Notes: generated from the sequence alone by a model not told the origin. Counted from the first letter of the stretch, positions 33,870-42,820 are shown. The stretch: DNA of 64,000 bases from Agriterribacter humi (GCF_009192765.1 NZ_VOHQ01000003.1:124001-188000); one strand, 5' to 3'. Numbers and translations are program-made.

Positions 33870-35201
33870 ATGTCCAGCAGAAGAAAATTTTTAACCAACG
33901 GTTCACGCATAGCCGCCGGCGGGCTTATATTATCTGCACTCTCTCCCAATGTGCTTGCATTTCATAAAAAAGGAGTAATGGCCGCCGACCAGGTTAACAT
34001 TGGCGTAATAGGCATCAATGGTATGGGCTGGTCGGACCTGAAAGCTGCTTTAAAAGTGCCGGGTGTAAACCTCGTTGCATTGTGTGATGTAGATAAAAAT
34101 GTGCTGGATAAACGTTTAAAAGAGCTGGCTGCACTGAATGTAGATGCCGCTAAAGTAAAAACCTACGGAGATTACCGCAAACTTTTGGAAAACAAGGATA
34201 TTGATGCCGTAATTATAGGTACACCCGATCACTGGCATTGTTTACAAATGGTAGAAGCCTGCCAGTCCGGTAAACATGTATATGTTGAAAAACCAATCGG
34301 CAACTCTGTTACAGAATGCAATGTGATGGTGGCCGCACAAAAGAGATACGACAAGGTTGTTCAGGTAGGTCAGTGGCAAAGAAGCCAGCAGCATTTCAGG
34401 GATGCTATTGAATTTGTACATTCCGGGCAATTGGGTAATATACGAACGGCTAAAGTTTGGTGCTACCAGGGATGGATGAAGCCCGATATTGTTCGGCCCA
34501 ATACTGCTCCGCCGGCAGGGGTGGATTATGCCGGATGGCTGGGCCCCGCACCTAAAAAACCATTCAATGCAAGCCGTTTTCATTTTAATTTTCGCTGGTT
34601 CTGGGACTATGCAGGAGGATTGATGACAGACTGGGGTGTACACCTCATAGATTATGCACTCTTTGGCATGAAGGCCGATGTGCCTAAAACGGTTATGGCT
34701 TTGGGAGGCAGGTTTGCTTATCCCGAATTGGCCGAAGAAACCCCCGATACACTTACCACATTGTATGAATTTGAAAATTTTAATATGGTTTGGGATCATG
34801 CTATGGGTATTGATAACGGGCAATATGGTCGCGACCACGGCATTGCCTTTGTAGGCAATAATGGTACCCTTGTATTAGACAGAGGAGGCTGGGAAGTAAT
34901 GGAAGAAAAAAATTCGAAGAATAAAGTAAGTAAGCCGCATATCAATCCTTCCGAAAACGGGCTCGACAAACATATGCAGAATTTCATGTCAGTAATTCGT
35001 TCAGGGAAAATGGACGCGTTAACTGCCCCTATACAGGTAGGCGCAGATGTAGCAATTGTAGCTCAGATGGGTAATATCGCCTTTCGCAGCGGAAAACGTT
35101 TGGCCTGGGATAAAGCTGCGGGAAAATTTACAGATGATGCTGTAAATAAAGAATACCTGGCAAAGGCCTATCATAACGGGTATACCATTCCCCGGTTGTA
35201 A
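33870..35201 (+). CDS. Tat-exported Gfo/Idh/MocA-family oxidoreductase (1)
   Basis: This 443-residue NAD(P)-dependent oxidoreductase begins MSSRRKFLTNGSRIAAGGLI, a twin-arginine signal. The nucleotide-binding fold opens VNIGVIGINGMGWSD (about 42-56). The family motif EKP is intact in HVYVEKPIG, and the WFWDYAGGLMTDWGVHLIDY segment (about 236-255) is typical of the secreted Bacteroidota branch. It should oxidise or reduce a sugar in the periplasm. It lies 44 bp after the isomerase gene at 32974. A related protein with a changed motif (QKP) is encoded at 50427. Confidence 0.88.
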   Translation: MSSRRKFLTNGSRIAAGGLILSALSPNVLAFHKKGVMAADQVNIGVIGINGMGWSDLKAALKVPGVNLVALCDVDKNVLDKRLKELAALNVDAAKVKTYGDYRKLLENKDIDAVIIGTPDHWHCLQMVEACQSGKHVYVEKPIGNSVTECNVMVAAQKRYDKVVQVGQWQRSQQHFRDAIEFVHSGQLGNIRTAKVWCYQGWMKPDIVRPNTAPPAGVDYAGWLGPAPKKPFNASRFHFNFRWFWDYAGGLMTDWGVHLIDYALFGMKADVPKTVMALGGRFAYPELAEETPDTLTTLYEFENFNMVWDHAMGIDNGQYGRDHGIAFVGNNGTLVLDRGGWEVMEEKNSKNKVSKPHINPSENGLDKHMQNFMSVIRSGKMDALTAPIQVGADVAIVAQMGNIAFRSGKRLAWDKAAGKFTDDAVNKEYLAKAYHNGYTIPRL

Positions 35202-35207
35202 AATAAC

Positions 35208-35251
35208 AAAAGGAGAACATATCGTTTTGTACAATGATTTGTTCTCCCTTT
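35208..35251. terminator. Bidirectional terminator between convergent genes
   Basis: AAAGGAGAACA (35209-35219) pairs with TGTTCTCCCTTT (35240-35251), with one bulged base. A-runs and T-runs at the ends let it work in both directions, for the oxidoreductase gene ending at 35201 and the RRM gene ending at 35298. Confidence 0.6.
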
Positions 35252-35297
35252 AAAAGATATTTCCCGTTGTGGTTAAACAGCCGGGGAAGATAACATC

Positions 35298-35618
35298 TTA
35301 GTAGCGACCGCCACCACCACGGTTACTGCCTGCAAATGAGCGCCTGTTACCGCCGTCATTGCTGTTGCTGCGTTCTTCACGCGGCTTGGCTTCTGTAACA
35401 GTGATAGGCCTGCCTTCAACAACACCTTTGTCTAATTCGCCGATAGCTTTTTTAGCTTCTTCGTCATTAGGCATTTCAACAAAGCCAAATCCACGGCTGC
35501 GGCCGGTAAATTTGTCGGTGATAACTCGGGCAGAAGATACTTCTCCATATTCTTCAAAAAAAGCTTTTAAGTCCTCGTCTACGACGTTGAAACTTAAATT
35601 GGAAACATAAATGTTCAT
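35298..35618 (-). CDS. RRM-type RNA-binding protein
   Basis: This 106-residue protein has one RNA-recognition motif (about 1-78) with RNP2 IYVSNL (3-8) and RNP1 SRGFGFVEM (41-49). The basic, glycine-rich tail (about 80-106, RRSFAGSNRGGGGRY) resembles that of the Rbp proteins of cyanobacteria and Bacteroidota. Such proteins bind single-stranded RNA, often in cold or stress responses. The predicted promoter lies about 130 bp upstream (35751-35780), leaving a long untranslated leader. It is a single gene. Confidence 0.9.
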   Translation of the reverse strand: MNIYVSNLSFNVVDEDLKAFFEEYGEVSSARVITDKFTGRSRGFGFVEMPNDEEAKKAIGELDKGVVEGRPITVTEAKPREERSNSNDGGNRRSFAGSNRGGGGRY

Positions 35619-35750
35619 ACTAAGTGATTAAGTTTTACAAATGTAAATCTGAGAAAACAGGGAAGTAAAGACGACTGAACTATTAGCAGAAAATGCGTAG
35701 CAGATTGAATCATTTCATTACCGGAACTGTACAAACTCAAATTCGAGGCG

Positions 35751-35780
35751 CAAAGATAGGAGTTAGTTTTTATTTTTCAA
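35751..35780 (-). promoter_or_regulatory. Predicted promoter of the RRM gene
   Basis: On the minus strand TTG (35778-35780) and TATCTTTG (35751-35758) are 19 bp apart, the best spacing of the Bacteroidota pattern. A second -7-like TACATTTG (35638-35645) lies closer to the gene but has no -33 partner. Confidence 0.5.
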
Positions 35781-35835
35781 TAAATATTTTTTAAAATAAC
35801 AATTGCAGGTAATTACCTTAGCCAATAAAAGGAAT

Positions 35836-36501
35836 ATGGCTCCAACAGTCATTTATTGTTATGATGCTTATTGCGGGTGGTGTTATGGTTTCAGCCCGGT
35901 CATCAGGAAAATGGAAGTGCAATATCAGGATAGTATTGGTTTCGAAGTGTTATCCGGTGGAATGATCCTTCCGGAAGAGCCCAGGCATATTGGCGTAATG
36001 GCAAATTATTTACTGAACACCTGTAAAACAGTGGAAGCACATACAGGTATCAAATTTGGAGAGGATTATTTATGGCATATTAATAATCCTGACAAAAGCG
36101 ATTGGTTCCCCAGTTCTGAAAAGCCAGCTATCGCATTGTGTGTGATCAAGGACGAGCATCCCCGGCTTGCCGTTTCCTTCGCATCCGCCCTTCAGTATAC
36201 CTTACATTTTGAAGGCAGGGATTTGTGTGACGATGAAGCATACCGCCATTTGCTGGATGATTATCAAATACCCGCGGAGCTCTTTTATAAAAAACTGCAT
36301 AGCGCGGAGTACAGGGAAAAAGCATACTATGAATTTGCGCTGTGCAAACAACTTAAAGTATCCGGGTTCCCCGCTGTGTTTTTACAGATTACTGAAAAAA
36401 AGCTTTACGTTCTGGCCAATGGATATACTGATTATGTTACTTTAAAAACAAGGCTTGAAAATGTATTGAAGGAAAGCGGAATTTCCAATAATGCTCAATA
36501 A
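35836..36501 (+). CDS. DsbA-family (FrnE-like) thioredoxin-fold protein
   Basis: This 221-residue protein has no signal peptide and the redox motif CGWC in YDAYCGWCYGFSPVI (about 7-21), with helical insert and the conserved cis-proline region KVSGFPAVFL near residue 176. FrnE/DsbA-like cytosolic members act as disulfide isomerases or redox-linked detoxifying enzymes. The ATG at 35836 is taken because the earlier codons are not conserved-looking. It diverges from the RRM gene and stands alone. Substrate unknown. Confidence 0.85.
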   Translation: MAPTVIYCYDAYCGWCYGFSPVIRKMEVQYQDSIGFEVLSGGMILPEEPRHIGVMANYLLNTCKTVEAHTGIKFGEDYLWHINNPDKSDWFPSSEKPAIALCVIKDEHPRLAVSFASALQYTLHFEGRDLCDDEAYRHLLDDYQIPAELFYKKLHSAEYREKAYYEFALCKQLKVSGFPAVFLQITEKKLYVLANGYTDYVTLKTRLENVLKESGISNNAQ

Positions 36502-36620
36502 GAATGGCTTGTAAGCCAATGCTTTCCGTTAAAATCCTTATTTGCAGGGAGGTGCAACGTTATAAGGGCCTGAAATGTCAATAAGGTGTTTTTAATATTG
36601 GAATATAAGAGGTACTGTTT

Positions 36621-37433
36621 ATGAAAAGACAATTATATATCCTCGCCTTTGTACTCTTTATTTTTAGTTGTAAAAAAGAGGGCGAAATTCACCATGATGT
36701 TTCAGGCGCGAAACTGCTATTTGTAAAGACCAAGGTTAGTGGGGGAGATATTATACAGGATGAAAACATTTACAACGAAAGCGGGAACATCAAAACCCGC
36801 ATCAGCTATAAAGATTATACAGCAGGACTGATCTTCTCCAAAACGGCGTATACCTATGAAAGTGGTAAATTAATTCAATTGGATGAGCAGGTGGACCTCT
36901 CAGGCAGTACATTTTCCACCCAATACCAATACAGCCGTTCCAATTTTGAATATAACGGTAACCGAATTATACAAAGAAACCACTATCTGAAAATAGACGA
37001 CGATTATGAACTGAGATCTTTTACCGTTTTTTCATATGATGATTTCGGGCACCCCGTTAAACAAACCCGGTATTCGGCAGATGGCGCGTTGTTTGGATAT
37101 ACGCTTTACACTTACGAAGGCAACAATGTAGTATTAAGTGAAGAATATTATAGAAACGAGTTCAACCCTGAACCGGTTCTTTCTTTTAAGCATAGTTATA
37201 GGTACGATAATAAAAATAATCCGTACAGGAAAGTCTATCATAGCATAGAAAATATTCCATTCTCTGTAAATGAGAATAATATAACTGAAACCACTTCTGT
37301 TAATTACAATAATTATCCTTCGTCAGCACAGGGTGTACGCAGCACCGCTCCAACCACCTATGTGTATAATAATTTGGGTTACCCTTCGCTGATGAATGAA
37401 AATGGCAATGAATTTATACTGGAGTACAAATAA
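36621..37433 (+). CDS. Hypothetical lipoprotein with YD-repeat-like sequence
   Basis: This 270-residue protein has a lipoprotein signal (LFIFSCKKEG, cysteine near residue 17). Along the chain there are repeated units like YNESGNIKTRISY, SYDDFGHPVKQTRYSADG and YNNLGYPSLMNENG. They follow the YD/RHS spacing of alternating aromatic, glycine and asparagine residues. These small YD-like lipoproteins are common in Bacteroidota and are probably exposed on the outer membrane. Binding of carbohydrate or protein is suggested only by repeat type. No operon partner. Confidence 0.78.
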   Translation: MKRQLYILAFVLFIFSCKKEGEIHHDVSGAKLLFVKTKVSGGDIIQDENIYNESGNIKTRISYKDYTAGLIFSKTAYTYESGKLIQLDEQVDLSGSTFSTQYQYSRSNFEYNGNRIIQRNHYLKIDDDYELRSFTVFSYDDFGHPVKQTRYSADGALFGYTLYTYEGNNVVLSEEYYRNEFNPEPVLSFKHSYRYDNKNNPYRKVYHSIENIPFSVNENNITETTSVNYNNYPSSAQGVRSTAPTTYVYNNLGYPSLMNENGNEFILEYK

Positions 37434-37618
37434 TTGCAGGGAAAGATATAAACTTGCCCAACCGCTTCCCCTGTTAATGAATATTTTCCTATAGGTTTGC
37501 CGCTCAAATAAACTTCCGGTATTTCCTTTTCCGAGCGGAAGGAATAAGCACTTCAATATACAGAACAGTGGATTGCTTGCGGGAATGAAGTTATACATTA
37601 ATTAAAAGACGAGCGAGA

Positions 37619-38545
37619 ATGGAAGAGAGCCGAACGCCACCAATTTCTGCAACAAAAATAATAGCTGCTTTTGCCGTTATTTATATTGTATGGGGATCCA
37701 CCTATTTTTTTATTCGTATGGCCATACAGGACATGCCGGTAACAGTAATGGGAACGTTTCGTTTCCTTACTGCCGGCTTGCTTATGATAGGCTGGTGTTT
37801 GATCAATGGCGAGAAACTGTTTATATGGAAAGATATACTTTTTGCCTTTTTTATCGGGTTCCTTTTGCTCTTTATAGGCAATGGCGCAGTGGCATGGTCT
37901 GAGCAATTCTTAGCCAGTTCGGTAGTAGCCGTCTTTCTTGCGTCCGCTCCTGTTTGGTTTGTGCTGCTCGACTACGGCAAGTGGAAGGCGAACTTTACCA
38001 GTTCGAATATTATAGCGGGTTTGGTGACAGGGTTTATAGGTATCATTTTTTTGTTTAAAGAAAATATGGGTGATGCCTTGTCGGGGAATGGTGATAAATG
38101 GGAAGTAATTTCCATAGGTGTATTGGTTATTGGCTCCGTTGCGTGGGTTGCAGGTTCTTTATATTCCAAATATAAACCTGTTACATTTACAGGTACGGTT
38201 AATTCGGGCTGGCAAATGCTGGGGGCCGGATTAGCATATGCCATTACCGGCAGTTTACGGGGAGACTGGAATGATTTTAACTGGCACGGAGTTTCAACTT
38301 CGGCATGGCTGGCCGTTTTATATCTTATTACTATGGGCTCCTTACTGGGATACAGCGCTTATGTATGGTTGTTGAAAGTTCGGCCGGCCACACAGGTAAG
38401 CACACATGCTTACGTAAATCCTGTTGTAGCTGTATTGCTGGGTGTTTTTTTTGCCGGTGAAAAGATTTCCGCTCTTCAAATTACGGGGCTTGTTGTTATA
38501 CTGGCAGGTGTATTGCTGGTAAACCTGGCCAAGTACCGGAAATAG
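37619..38545 (+). CDS. EamA/DMT-family transporter
   Basis: This 308-residue inner-membrane protein has ten hydrophobic helices in two EamA repeats (about 12-145 and 165-305). Signatures are FAVIYIVWGSTYFFIRMAI in the first helix and YVNPVVAVLLGVFFAGEKIS near the end. Drug/metabolite transporters of this type export amino acids, nucleobases or other metabolites. The RhaT/YdcZ subgroup is possible. It is a solitary gene; the substrate is unknown. Confidence 0.9.
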   Translation: MEESRTPPISATKIIAAFAVIYIVWGSTYFFIRMAIQDMPVTVMGTFRFLTAGLLMIGWCLINGEKLFIWKDILFAFFIGFLLLFIGNGAVAWSEQFLASSVVAVFLASAPVWFVLLDYGKWKANFTSSNIIAGLVTGFIGIIFLFKENMGDALSGNGDKWEVISIGVLVIGSVAWVAGSLYSKYKPVTFTGTVNSGWQMLGAGLAYAITGSLRGDWNDFNWHGVSTSAWLAVLYLITMGSLLGYSAYVWLLKVRPATQVSTHAYVNPVVAVLLGVFFAGEKISALQITGLVVILAGVLLVNLAKYRK

Positions 38546-38604
38546 CAATAAACCTGTTTCGTGCGGTTGTTTAACTGCACCGGGTGCCCGCATCATTTAC
38601 AATA

Positions 38605-39216
38605 TTACCAGTCTTTATCAGGCTGCCCGGGAACCGGGGCTTTTTGCATCATTTTATCGTGCAATTTTCTTTCCTGCTCTTCTAATGCTTTAAGCAATTG
38701 TTCTACCTGTTGCTTATTAAGTTTATTGGGTTTGGGTTTTGGCTGGTTCTCTCTTTGTTCTTTTTTCTCCTTTTGATTTTGCTGCTGCTGTTGCTGTTTC
38801 TGTTCATTTATTGCCCTTTGCAGATTTTCACGGGCAAGCGTATCGGAAGTGTTGATGCGCAGGGTTTGTTTATAAGCCGCTATACTTTCCTCCAGTTTTT
38901 TTTGTTGCGTTAGCGCCACTCCTTTATTATACAATAACTGCGATTGCAACTTTTTATCGGTTGTATGCCTGGCAGCCTTATCAAAAACAGTAGCTGCTTC
39001 TTCATACTTTTTATCTTTAAAGAGGGCATTGCCCATATTATAAGAAGCAATCACGTTGTTCGGATCTGTTTCTAATGCCTCCTTATAAGCCGTCACGGCT
39101 TTTTCATATTGTTGCAGGCGGTAAGCTTCGTTGCCCTTTCCAATCAGCCGGTTTATATCCTGTGAAAAAACCGGAACACCGAACAAAAGCATTATATATA
39201 ACAGGCTCGGCTTCAT
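38605..39216 (-). CDS. batC: TPR protein of the Bat type (BatC-like)
   Basis: This 203-residue exported protein has a signal peptide (about 1-18, ending FGVPVFSQ), then three tetratricopeptide repeats (about 20-125: GNEAYRLQQYEKAVTAYKEA, MGNALFKDKKYEEAATVFDK, and a third). A glutamine- and lysine-rich low-complexity region with NKLNKQQVEQLLKALEEQE at the end is typical of Bat-operon TPR proteins. It follows batB with 1 bp between the genes, so they are co-translated. Bat proteins act in the envelope in stress tolerance, but the mechanism is unknown. The ATG at 39216 gives the signal peptide. Confidence 0.85.
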   Translation of the reverse strand: MKPSLLYIMLLFGVPVFSQDINRLIGKGNEAYRLQQYEKAVTAYKEALETDPNNVIASYNMGNALFKDKKYEEAATVFDKAARHTTDKKLQSQLLYNKGVALTQQKKLEESIAAYKQTLRINTSDTLARENLQRAINEQKQQQQQQNQKEKKEQRENQPKPKPNKLNKQQVEQLLKALEEQERKLHDKMMQKAPVPGQPDKDW

Positions 39217-39217
39217 G

Positions 39218-40213
39218 CTACGGGGTTTTCTTTTTTTCACTGATGAACAATTCTCCTGCAAGCCCGGCAAAAGCCAATACCAGGAACCACTGAAAAAAGC
39301 TGCGGTAATTCAGCAGGCTGTTATCTTGAATTGTTTTCTGCTCCATACCTGCAAACTGCTCTGTTATTTTATCCACTGCTGTTTCTATATCGTTTAATTG
39401 CTGATAGGTGCCACTCGCTTCATGTGCAATGTTTATCAATTCCTGTTCATTTAGCCTGGATATTACAATATTGCCATGCAGGTCGCGCTTGCTTTCGGCT
39501 GTAATGGGGTTCAAAATAGGAGATCCCTGGGCTGTGCCCACCCCTATTGTATTTATTACTACGCCATTTTGGGCCAACTGTTTTGCCATTTTAACAGCCT
39601 CTTCGTCATGGTCTTCGCCATCTGTTATCAATACCACCGCTTTATATTTTTTATCTTTTGCATTAAACCCGCTGTTGCATACTTTTAATGCATCACCAAT
39701 AACCGTACCCTGGGTTGGTACTGCATCGGGGCCGGCATTGCTCACATACAATCCGGCAGCAGTATGGTCGGAGGTAAGTGGCATTTGCATGTATGCTCTC
39801 CCCGCAAAAATGACCAGCCCAACCCTGTCATTTTCCAGTTTATTCATCAGCTTACTTATAAACTGTTTGGACTTTTCCAAGCGGCTGGGTTTAATATCTT
39901 CGGCAAGCATGCTCCTGCTTACATCTAAGGCAATCATGATATCTATTCCCTGGCGGTTTATTTTTTCTACCTGGGTTGCAGACTGGAGATTGGCTGCTGC
40001 AATAATAAGGCAGCCAAAGGACAGCAATACAACAACAAACCTGGTCAAATACCTGCGGGGAGAAAAACCATGAATGAGCTGTTTTACCAGCCTTTCATCA
40101 CCAATTTTTTTTATTGTGGTTTTCTTCCAGCGGAGTACTGCCTTAAATAGCAGTATCAATACCGGAATCAGCAACAGCAATAACAAATGTTCGGTATGTT
40201 CAAAACGTATCAA
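39218..40213 (-). CDS. batB: Membrane-anchored VWA-domain protein (BatA/BatB-like)
   Basis: This 331-residue protein has two N-terminal helices, a VWA domain facing the periplasm (about 85-280) and a C-terminal helix (about 304-324). The metal-ion-dependent adhesion motif is intact: IALDVSRSML (DxSxS), with the threonine in PLTSDH and the aspartate in LITDGEDHD. These proteins are partners of MoxR AAA+ ATPases. Here batB is followed at once by batC, but no MoxR, DUF58 or batA gene is in front of it within the window. Confidence 0.88.
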   Translation of the reverse strand: MIRFEHTEHLLLLLLIPVLILLFKAVLRWKKTTIKKIGDERLVKQLIHGFSPRRYLTRFVVVLLSFGCLIIAAANLQSATQVEKINRQGIDIMIALDVSRSMLAEDIKPSRLEKSKQFISKLMNKLENDRVGLVIFAGRAYMQMPLTSDHTAAGLYVSNAGPDAVPTQGTVIGDALKVCNSGFNAKDKKYKAVVLITDGEDHDEEAVKMAKQLAQNGVVINTIGVGTAQGSPILNPITAESKRDLHGNIVISRLNEQELINIAHEASGTYQQLNDIETAVDKITEQFAGMEQKTIQDNSLLNYRSFFQWFLVLAFAGLAGELFISEKKKTP

Positions 40214-40343
40214 CGTAAAAAAATATTAGCTGTTAGCCCTGAGCCGTCAGCTTTCAGCTTAAACGTACTAATGATGGGCTGATAACTCATTGATTGACCT
40301 TCTCCTCTCTCACAATTCACTCTTCACCATTCACATCTCTCCT

Positions 40344-41162
40344 CTACATCTTTCCTTCAAAAAATCCCTTCTGCTTAAGTATGCCATTCAGAATATTCAG
40401 CCGGATTGCGGGAATATCAGCCTCAGGGTCCGCTGTTTCAATGTTCAGCACAAAAAAATAGGGGTGCCGGTTTTCCTCTATCCATCCCACTACCCATCCA
40501 ATGGCGTGGTTTTCGCCGTTAAATCCCCATCCTGTTTTATAACTTATCGTATAGTTGCTGTTATCTTCCTGCAACATCATGTCTCTTACTGCTTTCTGTA
40601 CTCCTTTTCTAAAAGGAAGTTGATCGAAATATAGTTTTTTAACCAATCCCATTTCTTCATCCGGAGATACCTGAAGCGAATTATCTAACCAGAAAGAATC
40701 AATAGCCGGGCCAATTTTCATATTGCCATATTTAAGGCTGTCTATCCATTTCTGCATCGTATCTCTTCCTATACGCCGCGCTATTTCCTGGAAATGCGGA
40801 ACGGAAGAGTACCGGAATGCCTGTGCCAGGCTTAGATCCTGGTTCCAGTTGCTTACATTTCTTTGTACACCATCCCACTTTATGATGGTGCTGTCTGTTG
40901 TTATTACACCCGTTTGCAATGCAACCAGCGCGTTTACTATTTTAAATGTAGAGGCTGGCAATATACGTGTGGTATCTCTCTTAAGATTGTATATCACAAA
41001 TTTTCCCCTGCCGTTGTCAAAAAGAGCGAAACTTCCATTCACCTTATTTTCATCGAAATATTTTTTAAATGAATTATCCTGTTCTACGTTATTCATCGAA
41101 CAGGAGGATAGTAAAATAGCAACAATTGCTAAAACATGGAAAGCAGAATATTTTATTTTCAT
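40344..41162 (-). CDS. Class D (OXA-type) serine beta-lactamase
   Basis: This 272-residue protein should be a periplasmic enzyme, and a lipoprotein signal is visible (LLSSCSMN, cysteine 21). It keeps every class D motif: the nucleophile S71 in STFK (71-74), SSV (119-121), YGN (145-147), tryptophan W158 in the omega-like loop, and KTG (209-211) in SYKTGWGF. The lysine at 74 is the one that is usually carbamylated. Length and motif order match OXA enzymes. The gene sits among housekeeping genes without mobile elements, so it looks chromosomal and intrinsic. It lies 48 bp after the KBL gene. Confidence 0.9.
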   Translation of the reverse strand: MKIKYSAFHVLAIVAILLSSCSMNNVEQDNSFKKYFDENKVNGSFALFDNGRGKFVIYNLKRDTTRILPASTFKIVNALVALQTGVITTDSTIIKWDGVQRNVSNWNQDLSLAQAFRYSSVPHFQEIARRIGRDTMQKWIDSLKYGNMKIGPAIDSFWLDNSLQVSPDEEMGLVKKLYFDQLPFRKGVQKAVRDMMLQEDNSNYTISYKTGWGFNGENHAIGWVVGWIEENRHPYFFVLNIETADPEADIPAIRLNILNGILKQKGFFEGKM

Positions 41163-41210
41163 TTTAATTGTGAGAATGTTAATTGTAAAAGAAACAGCAA
41201 ATCAAACACT

Positions 41211-42416
41211 TTATTTAATCACTCCAAGTTCTTTTCCTACTCTGGTAAAAGCATCAATAGCTTTATCCAAATGATGATGCTCATGTGCAGCGCTTAACTG
41301 TACACGTATACGTGCTTTATCTTTAGGCACAACCGGAAAGAAAAAACCTGTTACATAAATGCCTTCTTCCAGTATGCGCGATGCCATATTTTGTGCCAAT
41401 ACAGCGTCGTACAGCATAATAGGAACAATCGGATGATCGCCTGGCTTAATATCAAAACCTGCCGCTGTCATTTTGCTTCTAAAATATTTTGTATTCCATT
41501 CTAATTTATCCCTTAACTCGGTAGTTTCGCTAAGCATATCCAGTACGGCAATAGATCCTCCCACAATACTTGGCGCTACCGTATTGGAAAAAAGATAAGG
41601 ACGTGAACGTTGCCTCAGCATATCAATTACTTCTTTTTTGCCACTGGTAAAACCACCCGAGGCCCCACCAAGGGCTTTACCCAGGGTACCGGTAATGATA
41701 TCTACCTTGCCCATTACATTCCTGTATTCATGTGTGCCCCTGCCGGTTTTGCCCAAAAAGCCCGTGGAGTGACATTCATCTGTCATTACTGCCGCATCAT
41801 ATTTTTCTGCTAAAGCGCAAATGGTATCCAATTGGGCAATGGTGCCATCCATGCTAAATGATCCGTCGGTTACAATAATTCGGTTCCTGGCTGCCCGGGC
41901 ATCTTTTAATTTTTCTTCCAGGTCGTTCATATTATTATGGTCGTACCGGAAGCGCTGAGCTTTACAAAGTCTTATACCATCAATAATAGAAGCATGATTT
42001 AACGCATCGGAAATAATCGCATCCCTGTCATCGAACAGGGGTTCAAATACACCACCATTGGCATCAAAAGCTGCAGCATACAATATTGTATCTTCTGTTT
42101 CCAGGAAAACTGAAAGTTTATGTTCCAGTTCTTTATGTATATCCTGTGTGCCGCAAATGAACCGAACGCTGCTTAAGCCATAACCCCTTTGATCAATATA
42201 TTTTTTTGCAGCTTCTATAACTTTTGGGTGTGAGGATAACCCGAGATAATTATTGGCGCAAAAATTAATAACCTTTTTTTTCTCTTTTTTTCCCGGCACA
42301 GCTACCTCTATATCAGCGCCCTGGGGACTTTCTATAATGCGTTCAGTTTTATAAAGACCATTTTGGCGGATTTCTTCCACTTCGCTGCGGATGCGTTCGG
42401 TCAATTTCCTGTTCAT
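41211..42416 (-). CDS. kbl: Glycine C-acetyltransferase (2-amino-3-ketobutyrate CoA ligase)
   Basis: This 401-residue PLP enzyme of the alpha-oxoamine synthase family converts 2-amino-3-oxobutyrate and CoA to glycine and acetyl-CoA in threonine breakdown. The PLP lysine lies in DIITGTLGKALGGASGGF (about residues 233-250), and the pocket in VIVTDGSFSMDGTIA and TDECHSTGFLGKTGRG. The opening IRSEVEEIRQNGLYKTERII is typical of Kbl. The ATG at 42416 gives the family N-terminus. Threonine dehydrogenase is not in the window. Related enzymes (serine palmitoyltransferase, AONS) are less likely from the N-terminus. Confidence 0.9.
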   Translation of the reverse strand: MNRKLTERIRSEVEEIRQNGLYKTERIIESPQGADIEVAVPGKKEKKKVINFCANNYLGLSSHPKVIEAAKKYIDQRGYGLSSVRFICGTQDIHKELEHKLSVFLETEDTILYAAAFDANGGVFEPLFDDRDAIISDALNHASIIDGIRLCKAQRFRYDHNNMNDLEEKLKDARAARNRIIVTDGSFSMDGTIAQLDTICALAEKYDAAVMTDECHSTGFLGKTGRGTHEYRNVMGKVDIITGTLGKALGGASGGFTSGKKEVIDMLRQRSRPYLFSNTVAPSIVGGSIAVLDMLSETTELRDKLEWNTKYFRSKMTAAGFDIKPGDHPIVPIMLYDAVLAQNMASRILEEGIYVTGFFFPVVPKDKARIRVQLSAAHEHHHLDKAIDAFTRVGKELGVIK

Positions 42417-42573
42417 GTGCAAATATTTAAGCTGCAAACCTACGTGCTTTTTAAAAATAATGAGTAATGTAACATTTTACAGCCTGCTTCGTTTTATAAG
42501 CCATTTTAACAGTAATTAACATCTGTGGTTTTGGATATACATAATTTGAAATTAATTTCGCAACGTTTAAAAA

Positions 42574-42786
42574 ATGAAAAAAAATTTAAATAAAATTATT
42601 TTTATGGCTGCTTTACTGGTCAGCAGTGCTTTGGTGTTCAGCTATGCCAGTCATACCTACAATAAAACGATGGATGATATTGCCTGTTCGCAGGCGGACG
42701 AAGCAATACAGGAAGAAAAAACACCTCAATCTGATATTCCTTTTCTGGAATCTTTAACACGGCATTTCTTAGTTTTGCATCACTAA
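42574..42786 (+). CDS. Small exported hypothetical protein
   Basis: A 70-residue protein with a strong signal peptide (KIIFMAALLVSSALVFSYA, about 7-25) and a short acidic, helical mature part (TMDDIACSQADEAIQEEKTP) with one cysteine. A sharp intrinsic terminator follows 36 bp after the stop (42821-42852), which supports a real expressed gene. It has no recognised family. It could be a peptide that is anchored or secreted to the periplasm. Confidence 0.6.
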   Translation: MKKNLNKIIFMAALLVSSALVFSYASHTYNKTMDDIACSQADEAIQEEKTPQSDIPFLESLTRHFLVLHH

Positions 42787-42820
42787 ATAGATAAAGGGTA
42801 TAGAGAAAATCTACACAAGA

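Noticed and set aside
36621-37433. RHS/YD toxin fragment
   Set aside because: Only short YD-like units are present in a small lipoprotein with no toxin or core domain.
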